A DNA stretch of 64,000 nucleotides, taken from the NCBI RefSeq assembly GCF_033095805.1, contig NZ_CP109901.1, positions 1,240,001 to 1,304,000 on the forward strand, given 5' to 3'. The DNA comes from Serratia sp. UGAL515B_01 (lineage in GTDB: Bacteria > Pseudomonadota > Gammaproteobacteria > Enterobacterales > Enterobacteriaceae). The notes under the pieces were generated by a model that saw only the letters and a list, made by a program, of their open reading frames with translations, was not told the origin of the DNA and did not search any database. Position 1 is the stretch's first letter; each line of letters starts with the position of its first letter. Positions 33,587 to 44,861 of the stretch are shown in pieces. The position numbers and the translations under genes were made by a program.

Positions 33587-33616
33587 AAACGGCTCTGGTA
33601 TATACCGGAGCCGTTT
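33587..33616 (+). terminator. Palindromic attenuator between serC and aroA
   Basis: AAACGGCTC at 33587-33595 pairs with GAGCCGTTT at 33608-33616, and a T-G wobble plus GGTATATACC fill the middle, making a nearly loop-free stem. It probably reduces readthrough into aroA. Confidence 0.7.
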
Positions 33617-33647
33617 CGTTTATCAGATTTTGGAGAGTTTTGTTCAC

Positions 33648-34934
33648 ATGTTGGATTCCCTGACGTTACAACCCGTCGCTTTGGTCAATGGCACTATCAA
33701 CTTACCTGGTTCCAAGAGCGTATCTAATAGAGCCTTGTTGCTTGCTGCGCTGGCAAAGGGGACGACCCGGCTTACCAACCTGCTGGATAGTGATGATGTA
33801 CGTCATATGCTAAATGCGTTGCAGCTGCTGGGGGTGAATTATGAACTCTCTGACGATCGAACAACTTGCGTTGTCGAAGGTATTGCTGGTCCGCTGCAGG
33901 CGAAACAGCCACTAGAACTGTTTCTCGGCAATGCGGGTACCGCAATGCGTCCGTTGGCAGCAGCGTTGTGTCTGGCGGAGGGTGACATCGTTCTGACCGG
34001 TGAACCGCGTATGAAAGAACGCCCTATCGGACATTTGGTTGATGCCTTACGCCAAGGCGGTGCACAAATTGATTACCTTGAGCAGACAGATTATCCACCG
34101 CTTCGTTTGCGAGGGGGATTCCGTGGCGGCGATGTTAGCGTTGATGGTAGCGTTTCCAGCCAGTTCCTGACTGCTTTGCTGATGGCTGCACCCTTAGCGG
34201 TTCAAGACACGGCCATTCACATTAAAGGTGAATTGGTTTCCAAGCCTTACATCGATATTACGTTGCATCTGATGAATACTTTTGGTGTTGAGATAACGCA
34301 CGATAACTATCGCGTATTCCATATTCGTGGGCAGCAGACTTATCGTACGCCGGGTGAATATCTGGTTGAGGGGGATGCTTCTTCAGCCTCTTATTTCCTG
34401 GCTGCGGCGGCTATTAAAGGTGGTACCGTTCGCGTGACCGGCATCGGTAAAAAAAGCGTACAGGGTGATACTAAGTTTGCCGATGTGTTGGAAAAAATGG
34501 GGGCACGTATAACCTGGGGCGATGATTTTATTGAGTGTAGCCGCGATGGGCTTAATGGTATCGACATGGACATGAACCACATTCCTGATGCTGCCATGAC
34601 TATAGCGACCACAGCACTGTTTGCTTCAGGCCCCACAACGATCCGCAACATCTACAACTGGCGAGTGAAAGAAACCGATCGTCTGGCTGCAATGGCGGCA
34701 GAATTGCGCAAAGTCGGGGCGAAAGTGGATGAAGGTGAAGATTACATTCACGTTGTGCCACCTAGCAAGCTGCAGTTAGCTGAAATCGTAACCTATAACG
34801 ATCACCGTATGGCAATGTGTTTTTCGCTGGTGGCGCTTTCCGATACCCCAGTGACCATTCTTGATCCTAAATGCACTGCAAAAACGTTCCCAGATTATTT
34901 CGAACAACTGGCGCGTATCAGCCAATTGGCATGA
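33648..34934 (+). CDS. aroA: EPSP synthase (3-phosphoshikimate 1-carboxyvinyltransferase)
   Basis: AroA condenses PEP with shikimate 3-phosphate in aromatic amino-acid synthesis and is the glyphosate target. The 428 residues show [18 protein letters not shown], the PEP-site stretch [13 protein letters not shown] (class I, glyphosate-sensitive form) and [19 protein letters not shown]. The ATG at 33648 gives MLDSLTLQP; an upstream in-frame TTG at 33630 overlaps the GGAGAG ribosome site and is rejected. A terminator follows at 34954. Confidence 0.97.
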   Translation: MLDSLTLQPVALVNGTINLPGSKSVSNRALLLAALAKGTTRLTNLLDSDDVRHMLNALQLLGVNYELSDDRTTCVVEGIAGPLQAKQPLELFLGNAGTAMRPLAAALCLAEGDIVLTGEPRMKERPIGHLVDALRQGGAQIDYLEQTDYPPLRLRGGFRGGDVSVDGSVSSQFLTALLMAAPLAVQDTAIHIKGELVSKPYIDITLHLMNTFGVEITHDNYRVFHIRGQQTYRTPGEYLVEGDASSASYFLAAAAIKGGTVRVTGIGKKSVQGDTKFADVLEKMGARITWGDDFIECSRDGLNGIDMDMNHIPDAAMTIATTALFASGPTTIRNIYNWRVKETDRLAAMAAELRKVGAKVDEGEDYIHVVPPSKLQLAEIVTYNDHRMAMCFSLVALSDTPVTILDPKCTAKTFPDYFEQLARISQLA

Positions 34935-34953
34935 TTTACACATTTCTTTATTA

Positions 34954-34977
34954 AAAAGGCCTGGTGTAAGGCCTTTT
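34954..34977 (+). terminator. Terminator of serC-aroA
   Basis: AAAAGGCC at 34954-34961 pairs with GGCCTTTT at 34970-34977 around an eight-base loop, just after the aroA stop. Confidence 0.8.
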
Positions 34978-35081
34978 ACAATGACTGCCATGATGATCCA
35001 TTCCGGCCAAATTTTTCGCACCAATGGCCTTATTTTCAGCAACCGGACAGTTCTGGGGTAACAGTACCCGTCTCATATGCG

Positions 35082-35087
35082 TATAAT
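35082..35087 (+). promoter_or_regulatory. -10 element of probable cmk promoter
   Basis: A perfect TATAAT occurs 82 bases before cmk. The -35 region is weak (TAACAG at a 17-base spacing). Confidence 0.5.
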
Positions 35088-35168
35088 ACATCACCGAATC
35101 CGCCCCTATTGAGTTGAGGCAGAGAGTAGGTGCATACCTGCTAGGTTTTCTACCTGAAGGAGAGATAA

Positions 35169-35858
35169 ATGACGGCTACAGTCCCGGTGATAACCGTTGA
35201 TGGGCCAAGTGGTGCCGGTAAAGGCACGCTCTGCAAAGCGTTGGCTGAGTCCCTTGGTTGGTGTTTGTTGGACTCCGGTGCGATTTATCGCGTGCTGGCC
35301 CTGGCAGCGTTACACCATCAGGTGGATATCACCTCTGAAGAGGCATTGGTCCCCTTGGCTGCACATCTCGATGTGCGCTTTGTTGCGCAAGACGGCAAAC
35401 TGCAGGTGATTTTGGAAGGTGAAGACGTCAGTAATGAAATCCGTACTGAAACCGTCGGCAATACTGCATCGCTTGCCGCTGAATTTCCCCGAGTTCGCGA
35501 AGCGTTACTACGTCGGCAACGCGCATTCCGTGAGCTGCCGGGTCTGATTGCTGATGGGCGCGATATGGGGACTGTGGTGTTCCCGGATGCACCCGTTAAA
35601 ATTTTCCTTGATGCCAGTTCTGAAGAGCGCGCACATCGCCGCATGCTTCAGTTGCAGGAAAAGGGCTTTGATGTTAACTTTGAACGTCTTTTAGCCGAGA
35701 TTAAGGAACGGGATAACCGTGATCGTAATCGGGCTATTGCGCCTCTGGTTCCGGCTTCTGATGCCCTCGTGCTTGACTCTACCAGCATGTCGATCAAAGA
35801 AGTAATACAGCGGGCCTTGGCACATGCATATGAAGTTCTGGCGTTGCCGCAGCGATAA
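35169..35858 (+). CDS. cmk: Cytidylate kinase
   Basis: Cmk phosphorylates CMP and dCMP to the diphosphates, recycling nucleotides from RNA turnover. The 229 residues show the P-loop [14 protein letters not shown], the CMP-binding segment [29 protein letters not shown] and the lid [22 protein letters not shown] precedes the ATG. It lies upstream of rpsA as in E. coli; ycaL, between aroA and cmk in E. coli, is absent here. Confidence 0.97.
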   Translation: MTATVPVITVDGPSGAGKGTLCKALAESLGWCLLDSGAIYRVLALAALHHQVDITSEEALVPLAAHLDVRFVAQDGKLQVILEGEDVSNEIRTETVGNTASLAAEFPRVREALLRRQRAFRELPGLIADGRDMGTVVFPDAPVKIFLDASSEERAHRRMLQLQEKGFDVNFERLLAEIKERDNRDRNRAIAPLVPASDALVLDSTSMSIKEVIQRALAHAYEVLALPQR

Positions 35859-35880
35859 GCGCGGCGACGTTATTTGTTTT

Positions 35881-35911
35881 TTGTCATTGCATTTCATAGC
35901 ACAATAGTAAT
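35881..35911 (+). promoter_or_regulatory. Candidate rpsA promoter
   Basis: TTGTCA at 35881-35886 and TAGTAA at 35905-35910 are spaced 18 bases apart, about 230 bases before rpsA, leaving a long structured leader. Confidence 0.35.
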
Positions 35912-36044
35912 ATATCGGGTAAAATTTTGCCCTCCTAACCTATGTACCCTATGAGTTTCAAGTTATAGGTGTGAGTCCCCAGACGTTTACTCAGGTGAGC
36001 GAATGGCGGTATTAACGCTGTAGTTTGAAAAACGACGGACATAA

Positions 36045-36144
36045 ACCCTTGTCGGCATGGAGCCAATGACAGGGGATGTAAAACAACCCCATTCGGCGGG
36101 ATGCTAAATGGACGTTAAACTAAAGAACCCTGAAGATTAACAAC
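36045..36144 (+). promoter_or_regulatory. rpsA leader, probable S1 autoregulatory region
   Basis: The last 100 bases before rpsA are purine-rich with several GGA/GGG segments (GACAGGGGATG, GGCGGGATG, AAATGGACG) and no proper Shine-Dalgarno; the closest is GAAG 11 bases from the ATG. In E. coli this leader folds into hairpins that drive efficient translation and allow repression by free S1. The last 20 bases nearly match the E. coli leader as I recall it. Confidence 0.6.
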
Positions 36145-37821
36145 ATGACTGAATCTTTCGCTCAACTCTTTGAAGAATCCCTGAAAACAATCGAAACCCG
36201 TCCGGGTTCCATCGTTCGTGGCGTAGTTGTTGCTATTGATAAAGATGTCGTACTGGTTGACGCCGGTCTGAAATCTGAATCTGCCATCCCTGCTGAGCAA
36301 TTTAAAAACGCACAGGGCGAGCTGGAAATCGAGGTTGGTGACGAAGTTGACGTTGCGCTCGACGCTGTTGAAGATGGCTTCGGTGAAACTCTGCTGTCCC
36401 GTGAAAAAGCTAAGCGTCACGAAGCTTGGATCACGCTGGAAAAAGCTTACGAAGAAGCTGAAACTGTCGTCGGTATCATCAACGGCAAGGTTAAGGGTGG
36501 CTTCACTGTAGAGCTGAACGGTATTCGTGCGTTCCTGCCAGGCTCCCTGGTTGACGTGCGCCCGGTACGCGACACTCTGCACCTGGAAGGCAAAGAGCTT
36601 GAGTTTAAAGTCATCAAGCTGGACCAGAAGCGCAACAACGTTGTTGTTTCTCGTCGTGCAGTAATTGAATCCGAAAACAGCGCAGAGCGCGATCAACTGC
36701 TGGAAAACCTGCAGGAAGGCATGGAAGTTAAAGGTATCGTCAAGAACCTCACTGACTACGGTGCATTCGTTGATCTGGGCGGTGTTGACGGCCTGCTGCA
36801 CATCACTGACATGGCTTGGAAACGTGTTAAACACCCAAGTGAAATCGTCAACGTTGGTGATGAAATCACTGTTAAAGTGTTGAAGTTTGACCGCGAGCGT
36901 ACTCGTGTTTCTCTGGGCCTGAAGCAACTGGGTGAAGATCCATGGGTTGCTATCGCTAAGCGTTACCCAGAAAGTACCAGACTGACTGGCCGTGTTACCA
37001 ACCTGACCGATTACGGTTGCTTCGTTGAAATCGAAGAAGGCGTTGAAGGTCTGGTACACGTTTCTGAAATGGATTGGACCAACAAAAACATTCATCCGTC
37101 CAAAGTTGTTAACGTGGGCGATGTAGTGGAAGTTATGGTTCTGGACATCGATGAAGAGCGTCGTCGTATCTCCCTAGGCCTGAAGCAGTGCAAAAACAAC
37201 CCATGGCAGCAGTTTGCGGAAACCCATAACAAAGGTGACCGTGTTGAAGGTAAAATCAAGTCTATCACTGACTTCGGTATCTTCATCGGCCTGGATGGCG
37301 GCATCGACGGCCTGGTTCACCTGTCAGACATCTCCTGGAACGTTGCAGGCGAAGAAGCTGTACGTGAATACAAAAAAGGCGACGAAATCGCAGCAGTTGT
37401 TCTGCAGGTTGACGCAGAGCGCGAGCGTATCTCTCTGGGTGTGAAGCAACTGGCTGAAGATCCGTTCAATAACTACCTGTCTATGAACAAAAAAGGTACT
37501 ATTGTTACTGGTAAAGTCACTGCAGTAGACGCCAAAGGTGCTACAGTTGAATTAGCAGGCGGTGTAGAAGGTTACCTGCGTGCATCTGAAGCCTCTCGCG
37601 ACCGCGTTGAAGATGCAACTCTGGTTCTGAATGTTGGTGATGAAGTTGAAGCTAAATTCACTGGCGTTGACCGTAAGAACCGTGTTGTCAGCCTGTCCGT
37701 ACGTGCGAAGGACGAAGCCGACGAGAAAGATGCAATCGCTACTGTTAACAACAGCAAACAGGAAGAAAGCAATTTCTCTAGCGCTATGGCTGAAGCTTTC
37801 AAAGCGGCTAAAGGCGAGTAA
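36145..37821 (+). CDS. rpsA: 30S ribosomal protein S1
   Basis: S1 is the large mRNA-binding protein of the small subunit, essential for translating structured mRNAs. The 558 residues contain six S1 (OB-fold) repeats; repeats 3 and 4 are seen as [25 protein letters not shown] and [26 protein letters not shown]. Repeats end in the recurring RxSLGLKQL motif. The codon choice is strongly biased (CTG, GGT, CGT), typical of a highly expressed gene. A GC hairpin lies in the gap before ihfB. Confidence 0.98.
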   Translation: MTESFAQLFEESLKTIETRPGSIVRGVVVAIDKDVVLVDAGLKSESAIPAEQFKNAQGELEIEVGDEVDVALDAVEDGFGETLLSREKAKRHEAWITLEKAYEEAETVVGIINGKVKGGFTVELNGIRAFLPGSLVDVRPVRDTLHLEGKELEFKVIKLDQKRNNVVVSRRAVIESENSAERDQLLENLQEGMEVKGIVKNLTDYGAFVDLGGVDGLLHITDMAWKRVKHPSEIVNVGDEITVKVLKFDRERTRVSLGLKQLGEDPWVAIAKRYPESTRLTGRVTNLTDYGCFVEIEEGVEGLVHVSEMDWTNKNIHPSKVVNVGDVVEVMVLDIDEERRRISLGLKQCKNNPWQQFAETHNKGDRVEGKIKSITDFGIFIGLDGGIDGLVHLSDISWNVAGEEAVREYKKGDEIAAVVLQVDAERERISLGVKQLAEDPFNNYLSMNKKGTIVTGKVTAVDAKGATVELAGGVEGYLRASEASRDRVEDATLVLNVGDEVEAKFTGVDRKNRVVSLSVRAKDEADEKDAIATVNNSKQEESNFSSAMAEAFKAAKGE

Positions 37822-37826
37822 TGACG

Positions 37827-37849
37827 GGGGGCGGTCTTCTGGCTGCCCC
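37827..37849 (+). terminator. Hairpin between rpsA and ihfB
   Basis: GGGGGCGG and CTGCCCC can pair just after the rpsA stop. It has no U-tract and is probably an attenuator allowing some ihfB transcription. Confidence 0.45.
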
Positions 37850-37884
37850 GATACGGTAGTTTAGCTGCAAAGCTTGGAGGTAAT

Positions 37885-38169
37885 ATGACCAAGTCTGAAC
37901 TCATTGAAAGACTTGCTGGCCAGCAATCTCATATTTCGGCGAAGGCCGTTGAGGATGCAGTGAAAGAGATGCTCGAACACATGGCAGCTACGCTAGCCGA
38001 AGGTGAACGCATCGAGATCCGCGGATTCGGCAGTTTTTCTCTTCACTACCGTGCTCCGCGCGTCGGCCGTAACCCTAAAACGGGCGATAAAGTTGAGCTG
38101 GATGGCAAGTATGTTCCTCACTTCAAACCCGGTAAAGAGCTACGTGATCGTGCCAATATCTATGGTTAG
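37885..38169 (+). CDS. ihfB: Integration host factor subunit beta
   Basis: IHF-beta pairs with IHF-alpha to bend DNA in recombination, replication and transcription. The 94 residues equal the E. coli protein. The signature [25 protein letters not shown] contains the DNA-intercalating proline arm. GGAGG lies seven bases before the ATG. The order rpsA-ihfB is conserved in enterobacteria, and a strong terminator follows. Confidence 0.98.
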   Translation: MTKSELIERLAGQQSHISAKAVEDAVKEMLEHMAATLAEGERIEIRGFGSFSLHYRAPRVGRNPKTGDKVELDGKYVPHFKPGKELRDRANIYG

Positions 38170-38208
38170 TCATTGACCACCCATAGAGTTGTTACTTGTA
38201 AAGAATAT

Positions 38209-38238
38209 AAAACGGCGCCCTTCGGTGCCGTTTTTTTT
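38209..38238 (+). terminator. Terminator of ihfB
   Basis: AAAACGGCGCC pairs with GGTGCCGTTTT (one G-U pair) around CTTC, followed by a run of eight T's. Confidence 0.93.
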
Positions 38239-38419
38239 AACTGACTCAGCTTCTCACTCCTGCCAAAATTTTGCGTGTATTTACGCAACTAGAATTGTAA
38301 TCACAAAACTGAAAATCGATTACTTGCGAACCACTTTCCTGCATATGAATCCTCTGCTGGCAGATATCTCTCCGAAACTTAATATCATGCTTAAGTAAGA
38401 ATATGTAGGTAATGAGTCG

Positions 38420-40692
38420 GTGATAAGGATCTCAGTTGATATTGCATCCATTGCTGTAGTAATGGGAATGTTGCCAACACTGTTTTTATCCCAATTGCCA
38501 TCAACAGTGTTATCAGTCGAAATAGTGATTGCCATTTTTCTGTTATGGCAGCAAAAACAGCACTACTGGTGCCAATTTTTATGTGTGCTGCTACTGGGTT
38601 TTATCTTTTCTATCGGTAGTGCCAATATTCTTTTGCAACAAGTGACCGTATTGACAAACGGGGTGATAAAGAAGTCATTGCCTCCGTTCAGAGCGTAAGA
38701 CTTGAAGGGACAGAAATGCCTCAGACACTGTTACGTATTGAGCAGGTTAACGGGCACTGGTTGGTTCCCTCACTCTCTTTTACTGCTAACTGGAACAGTA
38801 AAGCGCTGTGTGCGGGGCAACGTTGGACAATGAAAGTTCGTTTTCGCCCCATACATTCCAGTCTAAATGAAGGTGGATTCGACGGGCAACGGTGGGCGAT
38901 CGCCAATCGGCGACCTCTTCGCGGTTTTATACGTACTGCAAGCATACTTAATGATGAGTGTTCATGGCGGCAGAGAATTATCCGTTATATGGATAAGAAA
39001 CTGATACAGATGTCACAACGACCCGTTTTGTTAGCTCTGGCTTTTGGTGAGCGCACTCTATTCGACAGTGATAAGCGTGAACAATTGATAAAAACTGGGG
39101 TTGCTCATCTGATGGCAATTTCAGGTCTGCATATTTCTCTTGCTGCTGCTTTTGCTTGTGGGATAGCACGTGGTATGCAGTATTTATTGCCTGCACGATA
39201 TATCAACTATCGGCTTCCTCTAATAACCAGTTGGGTAATGGCTTTGTGCTATGTTTGGTTGGCGGGAGGGCAACCCCCGGCGATGCGGGCTTTTATCGCT
39301 TTATCTCTATGGCTGTGCTTACGGCTCAGAGGGGTATACTGTTCGCCTTGGCAAGTTTGGTTATGGTGTATCACTCTGCTTTTGCTGGTTGAACCCATGT
39401 CTGTGCTTTCGGACAGTTTCTGGCTTTCCGCATTGGCTGTCGCAGCATTGATTTTCTGGTTTGAATGGGCACCACTGCCTTCGCGATTTACTTCTTTTTG
39501 GGGGTGGGCTCCCTTATGTTGGTTGCATATCCAACTAGGGATGACGCTACTACTATTGCCGCTGCAGTTTGGCCTATTCCGCGGGGTGAGTTGGACTTCT
39601 TTACCTGCTAATTTATGGGCTGTGCCTATCATATCTCTGCTTTCTGTCCCATTGATTTTATTGGCATTAATGCTTTTTTTTATTCCTGTATTGAGCCTTT
39701 GGTGTTGGCAACTGGCCAATCTTACCGTTGGCTGGGCTTTGTGGCCGCTACCGTGGTTAGAAAAAGGGTGGATACAAGTGGGCTCAATGTTGCTGCAGTT
39801 TAGTGCTCTTGGTTGGTTGACAGTAGTATGTTGGCGTTTTCGCTGGTGGCGAACTTTTCCAGCAGGTTGTACGGTAGTGTTACTTTGTTGTCTGCTATGG
39901 CGTGATCGGCAACAAGAATATCTCTGGCGGGTAGATATGCTTGATGTGGGGCACGGTTTGGCCGTTGTGATTGAGCGTGAGGGCAAGGCCGTCATTTACG
40001 ATACGGGAAACCGATGGCAAACATCCAGCGCAGCAGAACGCATGATTTTGCCATTCTTGCATTGGCAGCACATTTCACTGGAGGGGATCCTCATCAGCCA
40101 TAGCCACCTTGACCATATCGGTGGACTGAGTCTATTAGAAAAAGTGTTCCCGTGGGCAACAGTACGTACACCGCTCATCAATATCCACCATCAGCCTTGC
40201 TTGCAAGGGCAGCGCTGGGTGTGGCGTGGGCTAAACTTTCAGGTATTGTGGCCACCAGAACTCAAAAATCTGGCAGGTAATAATGACTCATGCGTTGTTC
40301 GAATTGATGATGGAAAATTCAGCATACTACTGACGGGGGATATTGAACGACGAGCTGAGCAGGCGTTATTGCGCCAACGTCACGCATTGCGAAGTACTAT
40401 CCTTCAGGTGCCACATCATGGTAGCAAAACGTCATCATCGCCACCTTTCTTACGAGCAGTAGCACCTGAGTTGGCAATTGCTTCGGCCTCTCGATATAAC
40501 GTCTGGCGATTACCCTCAAAGAAAATTATTACGCGCTACAAAGATAACCATATTACCTGGCGAGATACAGCCAGCTCTGGACAGCTTAGTGTGTTTTTTT
40601 TCGACAATAAATGGCAGGTCAACGGTTATCGTGAACAATTAAATCCACGGTGGTACCATCAGCGGTTTGGCGTAGAGAACGATAATGAGTAG
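38420..40692 (+). pseudogene. ycaI: ComEC/YcaI DNA-uptake channel gene with a frameshift
   Basis: The gene encodes a ComEC/Rec2-type membrane protein (E. coli YcaI, 754 residues). Codons from GTG 38420 give the first membrane segments (IASIAVVMGMLPTLFLSQLP) and match the YcaI start. The frame is lost in the GGGG run at 38660-38663: adding one G joins ...VTVLTNG to DKEVIASVQSVRLEGTE and then to the rest. As read, the first frame ends at 38698. A second frame starting at ATG 38716 gives 658 residues with the competence domain (AHLMAISGLHISLAAAFA) and a C-terminal metallo-beta-lactamase domain (ISHSHLDHIGGL, VPHHGSKTSSS). The larger frame lacks the N-terminal helices. The lesion could be real, a sequencing error, or slippage-tolerated. 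Confidence 0.8.
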
Positions 40693-40727
40693 AATGGGTC
40701 GCTATTTCTTACGATGCTGGTATTTTC

Positions 40728-42476
40728 ATGATAAATGATAAAGATCTCTCCACTTGGCAGACGTTCCGTCGCCTCTGGCCGATGATCAATCCTTTTAAAA
40801 CCGGTCTGTTTGTAGCCGCTATTGCGTTAATTTTAAACGCCGCCGGGGATACATTGATGCTGTCCTTGCTAAAACCGCTTTTAGACGATGGTTTTGGTAA
40901 GACTGATAGCCGAGTTTTACTCTGGATGCCTCTTGCCGTGATTGGATTGATGCTTATGCGTGGTGTCACCGGCTTTGTTTCCAGCTATGGTATTTCTTGG
41001 GTATCTGGCATGGTGGTAATGCAGATGCGTCGTCGTCTGTTCGGTCATATGATGAGAATGCCTGTCGCTTTTTTTGACCAACAATCGACAGGGACTTTGC
41101 TTTCACGTATTACCTATGATTCTGAACAGGTTGCGTCCTCTTCCTCCAGTGCATTAGTGACTGTAGTGCGTGAAGGAGCATCAATCATTGGCCTGTTCAT
41201 TCTGATGTTCTACTACAGTTGGCAACTTTCGTTGATTCTGATTGTGTTGGCACCGATAGTCTCTTTCGCTATTCGTCTGGTCTCCAAGCGGTTCCGTAAT
41301 ATCAGTAAAAACATGCAGAATACTATGGGGCAGGTGACCGCCAGTGCTGAACAAATGCTGAAAGGGCATAAGGAAGTGCTGATTTTTGGTGGTCAGGATG
41401 TAGAAACAGAGCGTTTCAACGTCGTCAGTAACCACATGCGCCAACAGGGGATGAAGTTGGTTTCCGCCTCTTCCATTTCCGATCCTATTATTCAGTTGAT
41501 TGCGTCATTAGCATTGGCATTTGTGTTGTTTGCAGCGAGTTTCCCGAGTGTAATGGAAACTCTGACCGCGGGGACGATTACCGTTGTGTTCTCATCAATG
41601 ATTGCTCTGATGCGTCCACTTAAATCGCTGACTAACGTGAATGCCCAGTTCCAGCGCGGTATGGCGGCCTGCCAGACACTCTTTTCTATCCTCGATATGG
41701 AACAGGAAAAAGACACGGGTATTCGTCAGATGGACCGAGCTAAAGGAGACATCGAATTTTGTAACGTCACTTTTAGTTATCCTGGCCGTGAAAGCCCGGC
41801 GCTACGTAACATCAATCTGGGTATTTCTGAAGGTAAAACAGTCGCACTGGTTGGGCGTTCTGGTTCTGGTAAGTCGACAATCGCCAACCTGCTAACGCGT
41901 TTCTACGACGTGCAGGAAGGTAGGATCCTGCTGGATGGCCACGATCTGCGTGAGTACAAGCTTTCCTCACTACGCGATCAGATTGCATTGGTTTCACAGA
42001 ACGTTCACCTGTTTAACGACACTATTGCCAACAATATTGCCTATGCACGCGAGCATCAATACAGCCGGGAGGAGATAGAAAAAGCCGCAGAAATGGCCTA
42101 TACCATGGATTTCGTTGACAAAATGGAGAATGGTCTTGATACGATGATTGGCGAAAATGGTGTGATGCTTTCTGGTGGACAACGTCAACGCATTGCTATC
42201 GCCCGTGCATTGTTACGAGACTGCCCAATTTTGATCCTGGATGAAGCAACTTCAGCCTTGGATACTGAATCTGAACGAGCCATTCAGGCAGCATTAGACG
42301 AATTACAGAAAAATCGAACCTCTTTGGTTATTGCGCATCGTCTATCGACAATTGAAAAAGCTGATGAAATCTTTGTGATTGAAGACGGACGCATCGTTGA
42401 GCGTGGTCGCCATGCTGCGCTTATAGAACAAAGAGGTGCCTATGCACAACTTCACCGTATGCAGTTTGGTCAGTGA
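40728..42476 (+). CDS. msbA: MsbA, lipid A-core flippase
   Basis: MsbA flips lipid A-core across the inner membrane using ATP. The 582 residues equal E. coli MsbA. Six membrane helices lie in the first 310 residues; the ATPase has Walker [11 protein letters not shown] near 376, signature [16 protein letters not shown] and Walker [15 protein letters not shown]. Its stop overlaps the lpxK start (TGATG). The msbA-lpxK pair is conserved and essential in enterobacteria. Confidence 0.97.
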   Translation: MINDKDLSTWQTFRRLWPMINPFKTGLFVAAIALILNAAGDTLMLSLLKPLLDDGFGKTDSRVLLWMPLAVIGLMLMRGVTGFVSSYGISWVSGMVVMQMRRRLFGHMMRMPVAFFDQQSTGTLLSRITYDSEQVASSSSSALVTVVREGASIIGLFILMFYYSWQLSLILIVLAPIVSFAIRLVSKRFRNISKNMQNTMGQVTASAEQMLKGHKEVLIFGGQDVETERFNVVSNHMRQQGMKLVSASSISDPIIQLIASLALAFVLFAASFPSVMETLTAGTITVVFSSMIALMRPLKSLTNVNAQFQRGMAACQTLFSILDMEQEKDTGIRQMDRAKGDIEFCNVTFSYPGRESPALRNINLGISEGKTVALVGRSGSGKSTIANLLTRFYDVQEGRILLDGHDLREYKLSSLRDQIALVSQNVHLFNDTIANNIAYAREHQYSREEIEKAAEMAYTMDFVDKMENGLDTMIGENGVMLSGGQRQRIAIARALLRDCPILILDEATSALDTESERAIQAALDELQKNRTSLVIAHRLSTIEKADEIFVIEDGRIVERGRHAALIEQRGAYAQLHRMQFGQ

Positions 42477-43453
42477 TGATAGAGCGCATCTGGTCCGGTA
42501 GCTCTCCCCTGTATCTGTTGCTCTTGCCACTCTCTTGGCTGTATGGCCTGGTGAGTGGGATTATCAGATTCAGTTACCGTTGTGGCTTGCGTAAAAGTTG
42601 GCGAGCGCCTGTTCCTGTGGTTGTTGTCGGAAATTTGACCGCGGGAGGGAATGGTAAAACACCAATGGTGATTTGGTTGGTTGAGCAGCTACAGCGTCGT
42701 GGTTACCGTGTGGGCGTAGTTTCCAGAGGGTATGGTGGTAAATCAGCGGTATATCCTCTGGTGCTGAATATGCAGACGACAACGCAGCAGGCAGGTGATG
42801 AACCCGTACTGATTTACCAGCGTACGGGTGCGCAAGTAGCAATTGCACCGAGGCGGATCGAAGCCGTTCAGGCTCTGTTCAAACAGGGTGAGCTTGATGT
42901 GGTCATTACGGACGATGGGCTCCAGCACTATGCTTTACAACGTGACTTTGAGTTGGTGGTGATTGATGGAGTGCGCCGTTTTGGCAACGGTTGGTGGTTA
43001 CCCGCTGGTCCGATGCGCGAACGTGCTGCGCGGCTGAATACGGTAGACGCCTGCGTAGCGAATGGCGGTGTCGCTCAAGTTGGTGAGATCCCCATGAAGT
43101 TGCAGGCGCAGGATGCGGTGAATTTAGCGAGTGGTGAGCGTCGTCCAGTTATCGAATTACCCCGTGTTGTTGCAATGGCAGGAATTGGCCATCCCCCACG
43201 TTTTTTTTCTACGCTGGAGAAGTTAGGGGTTGAGGCCGAGCGTGAGGTATCTTTCGCCGATCACCAGGCATATAGCTCATCTCAATTGACCGCATTGGTA
43301 GAGCAAGGGCAAACCTTGCTGATGACCGAGAAAGATGCGGTAAAATGTCGCGATTTTGCTCAGCCTGATTGGTGGTATCTGCCAGTTGAAGCAGTTATTC
43401 CCGCCGAACAGGCCGAGCAGTTATTGCTAAAGATTGTGAAGCTGATCAAATGA
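42476..43453 (+). CDS. lpxK: Tetraacyldisaccharide 4'-kinase
   Basis: LpxK adds the 4'-phosphate to the lipid A precursor at the inner membrane. The 325 residues begin [24 protein letters not shown], an N-terminal membrane-associated helix, followed by the P-loop [17 protein letters not shown] and catalytic [11 protein letters not shown]. The ATG at 42476 overlaps the msbA stop; a GTG three bases earlier is in frame but less likely. Its last eight bases overlap the 3' end of the convergent ydcJ-like gene, with no room for a terminator between them. Confidence 0.96.
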   Translation: MIERIWSGSSPLYLLLLPLSWLYGLVSGIIRFSYRCGLRKSWRAPVPVVVVGNLTAGGNGKTPMVIWLVEQLQRRGYRVGVVSRGYGGKSAVYPLVLNMQTTTQQAGDEPVLIYQRTGAQVAIAPRRIEAVQALFKQGELDVVITDDGLQHYALQRDFELVVIDGVRRFGNGWWLPAGPMRERAARLNTVDACVANGGVAQVGEIPMKLQAQDAVNLASGERRPVIELPRVVAMAGIGHPPRFFSTLEKLGVEAEREVSFADHQAYSSSQLTALVEQGQTLLMTEKDAVKCRDFAQPDWWYLPVEAVIPAEQAEQLLLKIVKLIK

Positions 43454-44861
43454 GCAGAGTGTCGAGCATACGCAACCCTAAAGCTTGTGCACAAGTTTGC
43501 AGTGAGCGTTGTTGCGTTTGTTGGTACAGTTCGATTTCATCGATCACCTCCGTTTCTAACGCGTGTTCAAACGCGGCACGGCTTGACGTTTGCTCGTACT
43601 GCGTATGATGGGCGTTTCCTAGATTGGATCGGAAGATCCCCGCTGCACTAACTGGTAGGAAGTCTTCATATACCAATGGTTGGAAACGAATGTAGTCCAG
43701 AACAATAAGTTGTTCGAGAGTACAGTGCTTATCTAGCGTGTCTTTGGCTGCTAGCCCACGTTCTGTAGGAAAATAGCGGAACCAGGCCAGTTGTTGCTCA
43801 CGTAAGGAATCATAGTCATCAGGAAAAGCGCGGAAGTTGTCATTCAACAACTGGTAGTATTGTGAGGCATTACTTTCAGTTGCGGGGACTTGTAACTGAT
43901 CATTGGTCGCCTGTAATAAACGATCGTATAGCAATCTCCCTTTTGGTGTCAGGGCTACCCCTCGTTGTTCAATTTCTCCAAAGCGGGCAGTATGATGTCC
44001 TGCAACTTGATGGCCGTTTGGTTCAATAAATGCCACATCTTCTTCTAATGCCTTAAAACTGGTTTGACGCAGTAGAATAGGACAATTACGTGCTGGAGGT
44101 CCTTCAATAATCGCTTTGGGGATAATTCCTCGGCCTGGCATCGCTGATTGAACGCGGTCAATATCCAGTGTCCTTGGTGTCAAATGATTAATATGTGGCC
44201 CTTTGAACGCCACAATGTCTGCAACCAAACGGTGTTGAGCATTTAATTGCTGGTATTCGCTGGCACTCACCGTGGCTAAACTGTGCCAGCGGAAGGTTTC
44301 GAGTGCTTGTGTGACAAATTCCTGCGCCTGAGAGGTTTTTAACCCTCCCTGTGTTTCGTGCAATATAATCAGTTCTAGAACACGTTCAGTGAAAATGTTG
44401 CGGCGAGAGAGTAACTGTTGTGCCAGCGTACGTAATGTTTCATTTTCAATCAATTCAAGTCGTAACAAAGAGGTAAACACTCTGAAAGGACTGACTTGCA
44501 GGTCGGTTTCGTGTACAGCCCTGAATGCTGTTGAGTGGACAGGGACTCCAGCCGTGGTCAGATCGTAGTAGCCAACTGGCGACATGCCCATAACATTAAA
44601 TAGCCGTCGTAAATTTTTTAACTCTTTTGCAGTGCCGACTCTTATAGCGCCATGTCGTTCCATGGTTAATCGATTAATCTCTCCAGTAGTTTGCAATCTG
44701 TGAGCCAGTGCAGCATCTTCATGCAGTACCTGTCGATTAGTCTCTGCAACCAATTCGAGCAATGTACCGTATAGTGGTACCTCCTTTTGATACATGGACG
44801 ACAGCGCCTGAGAAAATTTGGCACGTATTTTATTTGGTGAGACGAAATACTGGGCGTTCAT
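43446..44861 (-). CDS. ydcJ: YdcJ-like 2-oxoadipate dioxygenase/decarboxylase (DUF1338)
   Basis: The protein aligns along its length with E. coli YdcJ. This vicinal-oxygen-chelate family (HglS) converts 2-oxoadipate to 2-hydroxyglutarate in D-lysine breakdown in Pseudomonas. Visible blocks are [15 protein letters not shown] and [11 protein letters not shown], with metal-ligand histidines, [15 protein letters not shown], and [24 protein letters not shown] with a ligand glutamate and the final [18 protein letters not shown]. It has 471 residues, about 20 more than E. coli YdcJ, with a C-terminal tail overlapping lpxK by eight bases. AAGGA precedes the ATG at 44861. In E. coli the gene is elsewhere, so it was inserted into the lpxK-ycaQ interval in this lineage. 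Substrate is inferred from the family. Confidence 0.88.
   Translation of the reverse strand: MNAQYFVSPNKIRAKFSQALSSMYQKEVPLYGTLLELVAETNRQVLHEDAALAHRLQTTGEINRLTMERHGAIRVGTAKELKNLRRLFNVMGMSPVGYYDLTTAGVPVHSTAFRAVHETDLQVSPFRVFTSLLRLELIENETLRTLAQQLLSRRNIFTERVLELIILHETQGGLKTSQAQEFVTQALETFRWHSLATVSASEYQQLNAQHRLVADIVAFKGPHINHLTPRTLDIDRVQSAMPGRGIIPKAIIEGPPARNCPILLRQTSFKALEEDVAFIEPNGHQVAGHHTARFGEIEQRGVALTPKGRLLYDRLLQATNDQLQVPATESNASQYYQLLNDNFRAFPDDYDSLREQQLAWFRYFPTERGLAAKDTLDKHCTLEQLIVLDYIRFQPLVYEDFLPVSAAGIFRSNLGNAHHTQYEQTSSRAAFEHALETEVIDEIELYQQTQQRSLQTCAQALGLRMLDTLLI

Noticed and set aside
33444..33647. 67-codon minus-strand open frame across the serC-aroA gap
   Set aside because: It crosses the serC end and the attenuator palindrome and has no recognisable content.
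36115..37095. 326-codon minus-strand open frame opposite rpsA
   Set aside because: It mirrors the strongly biased codons of rpsA, has no ribosome site and no recognisable protein content.
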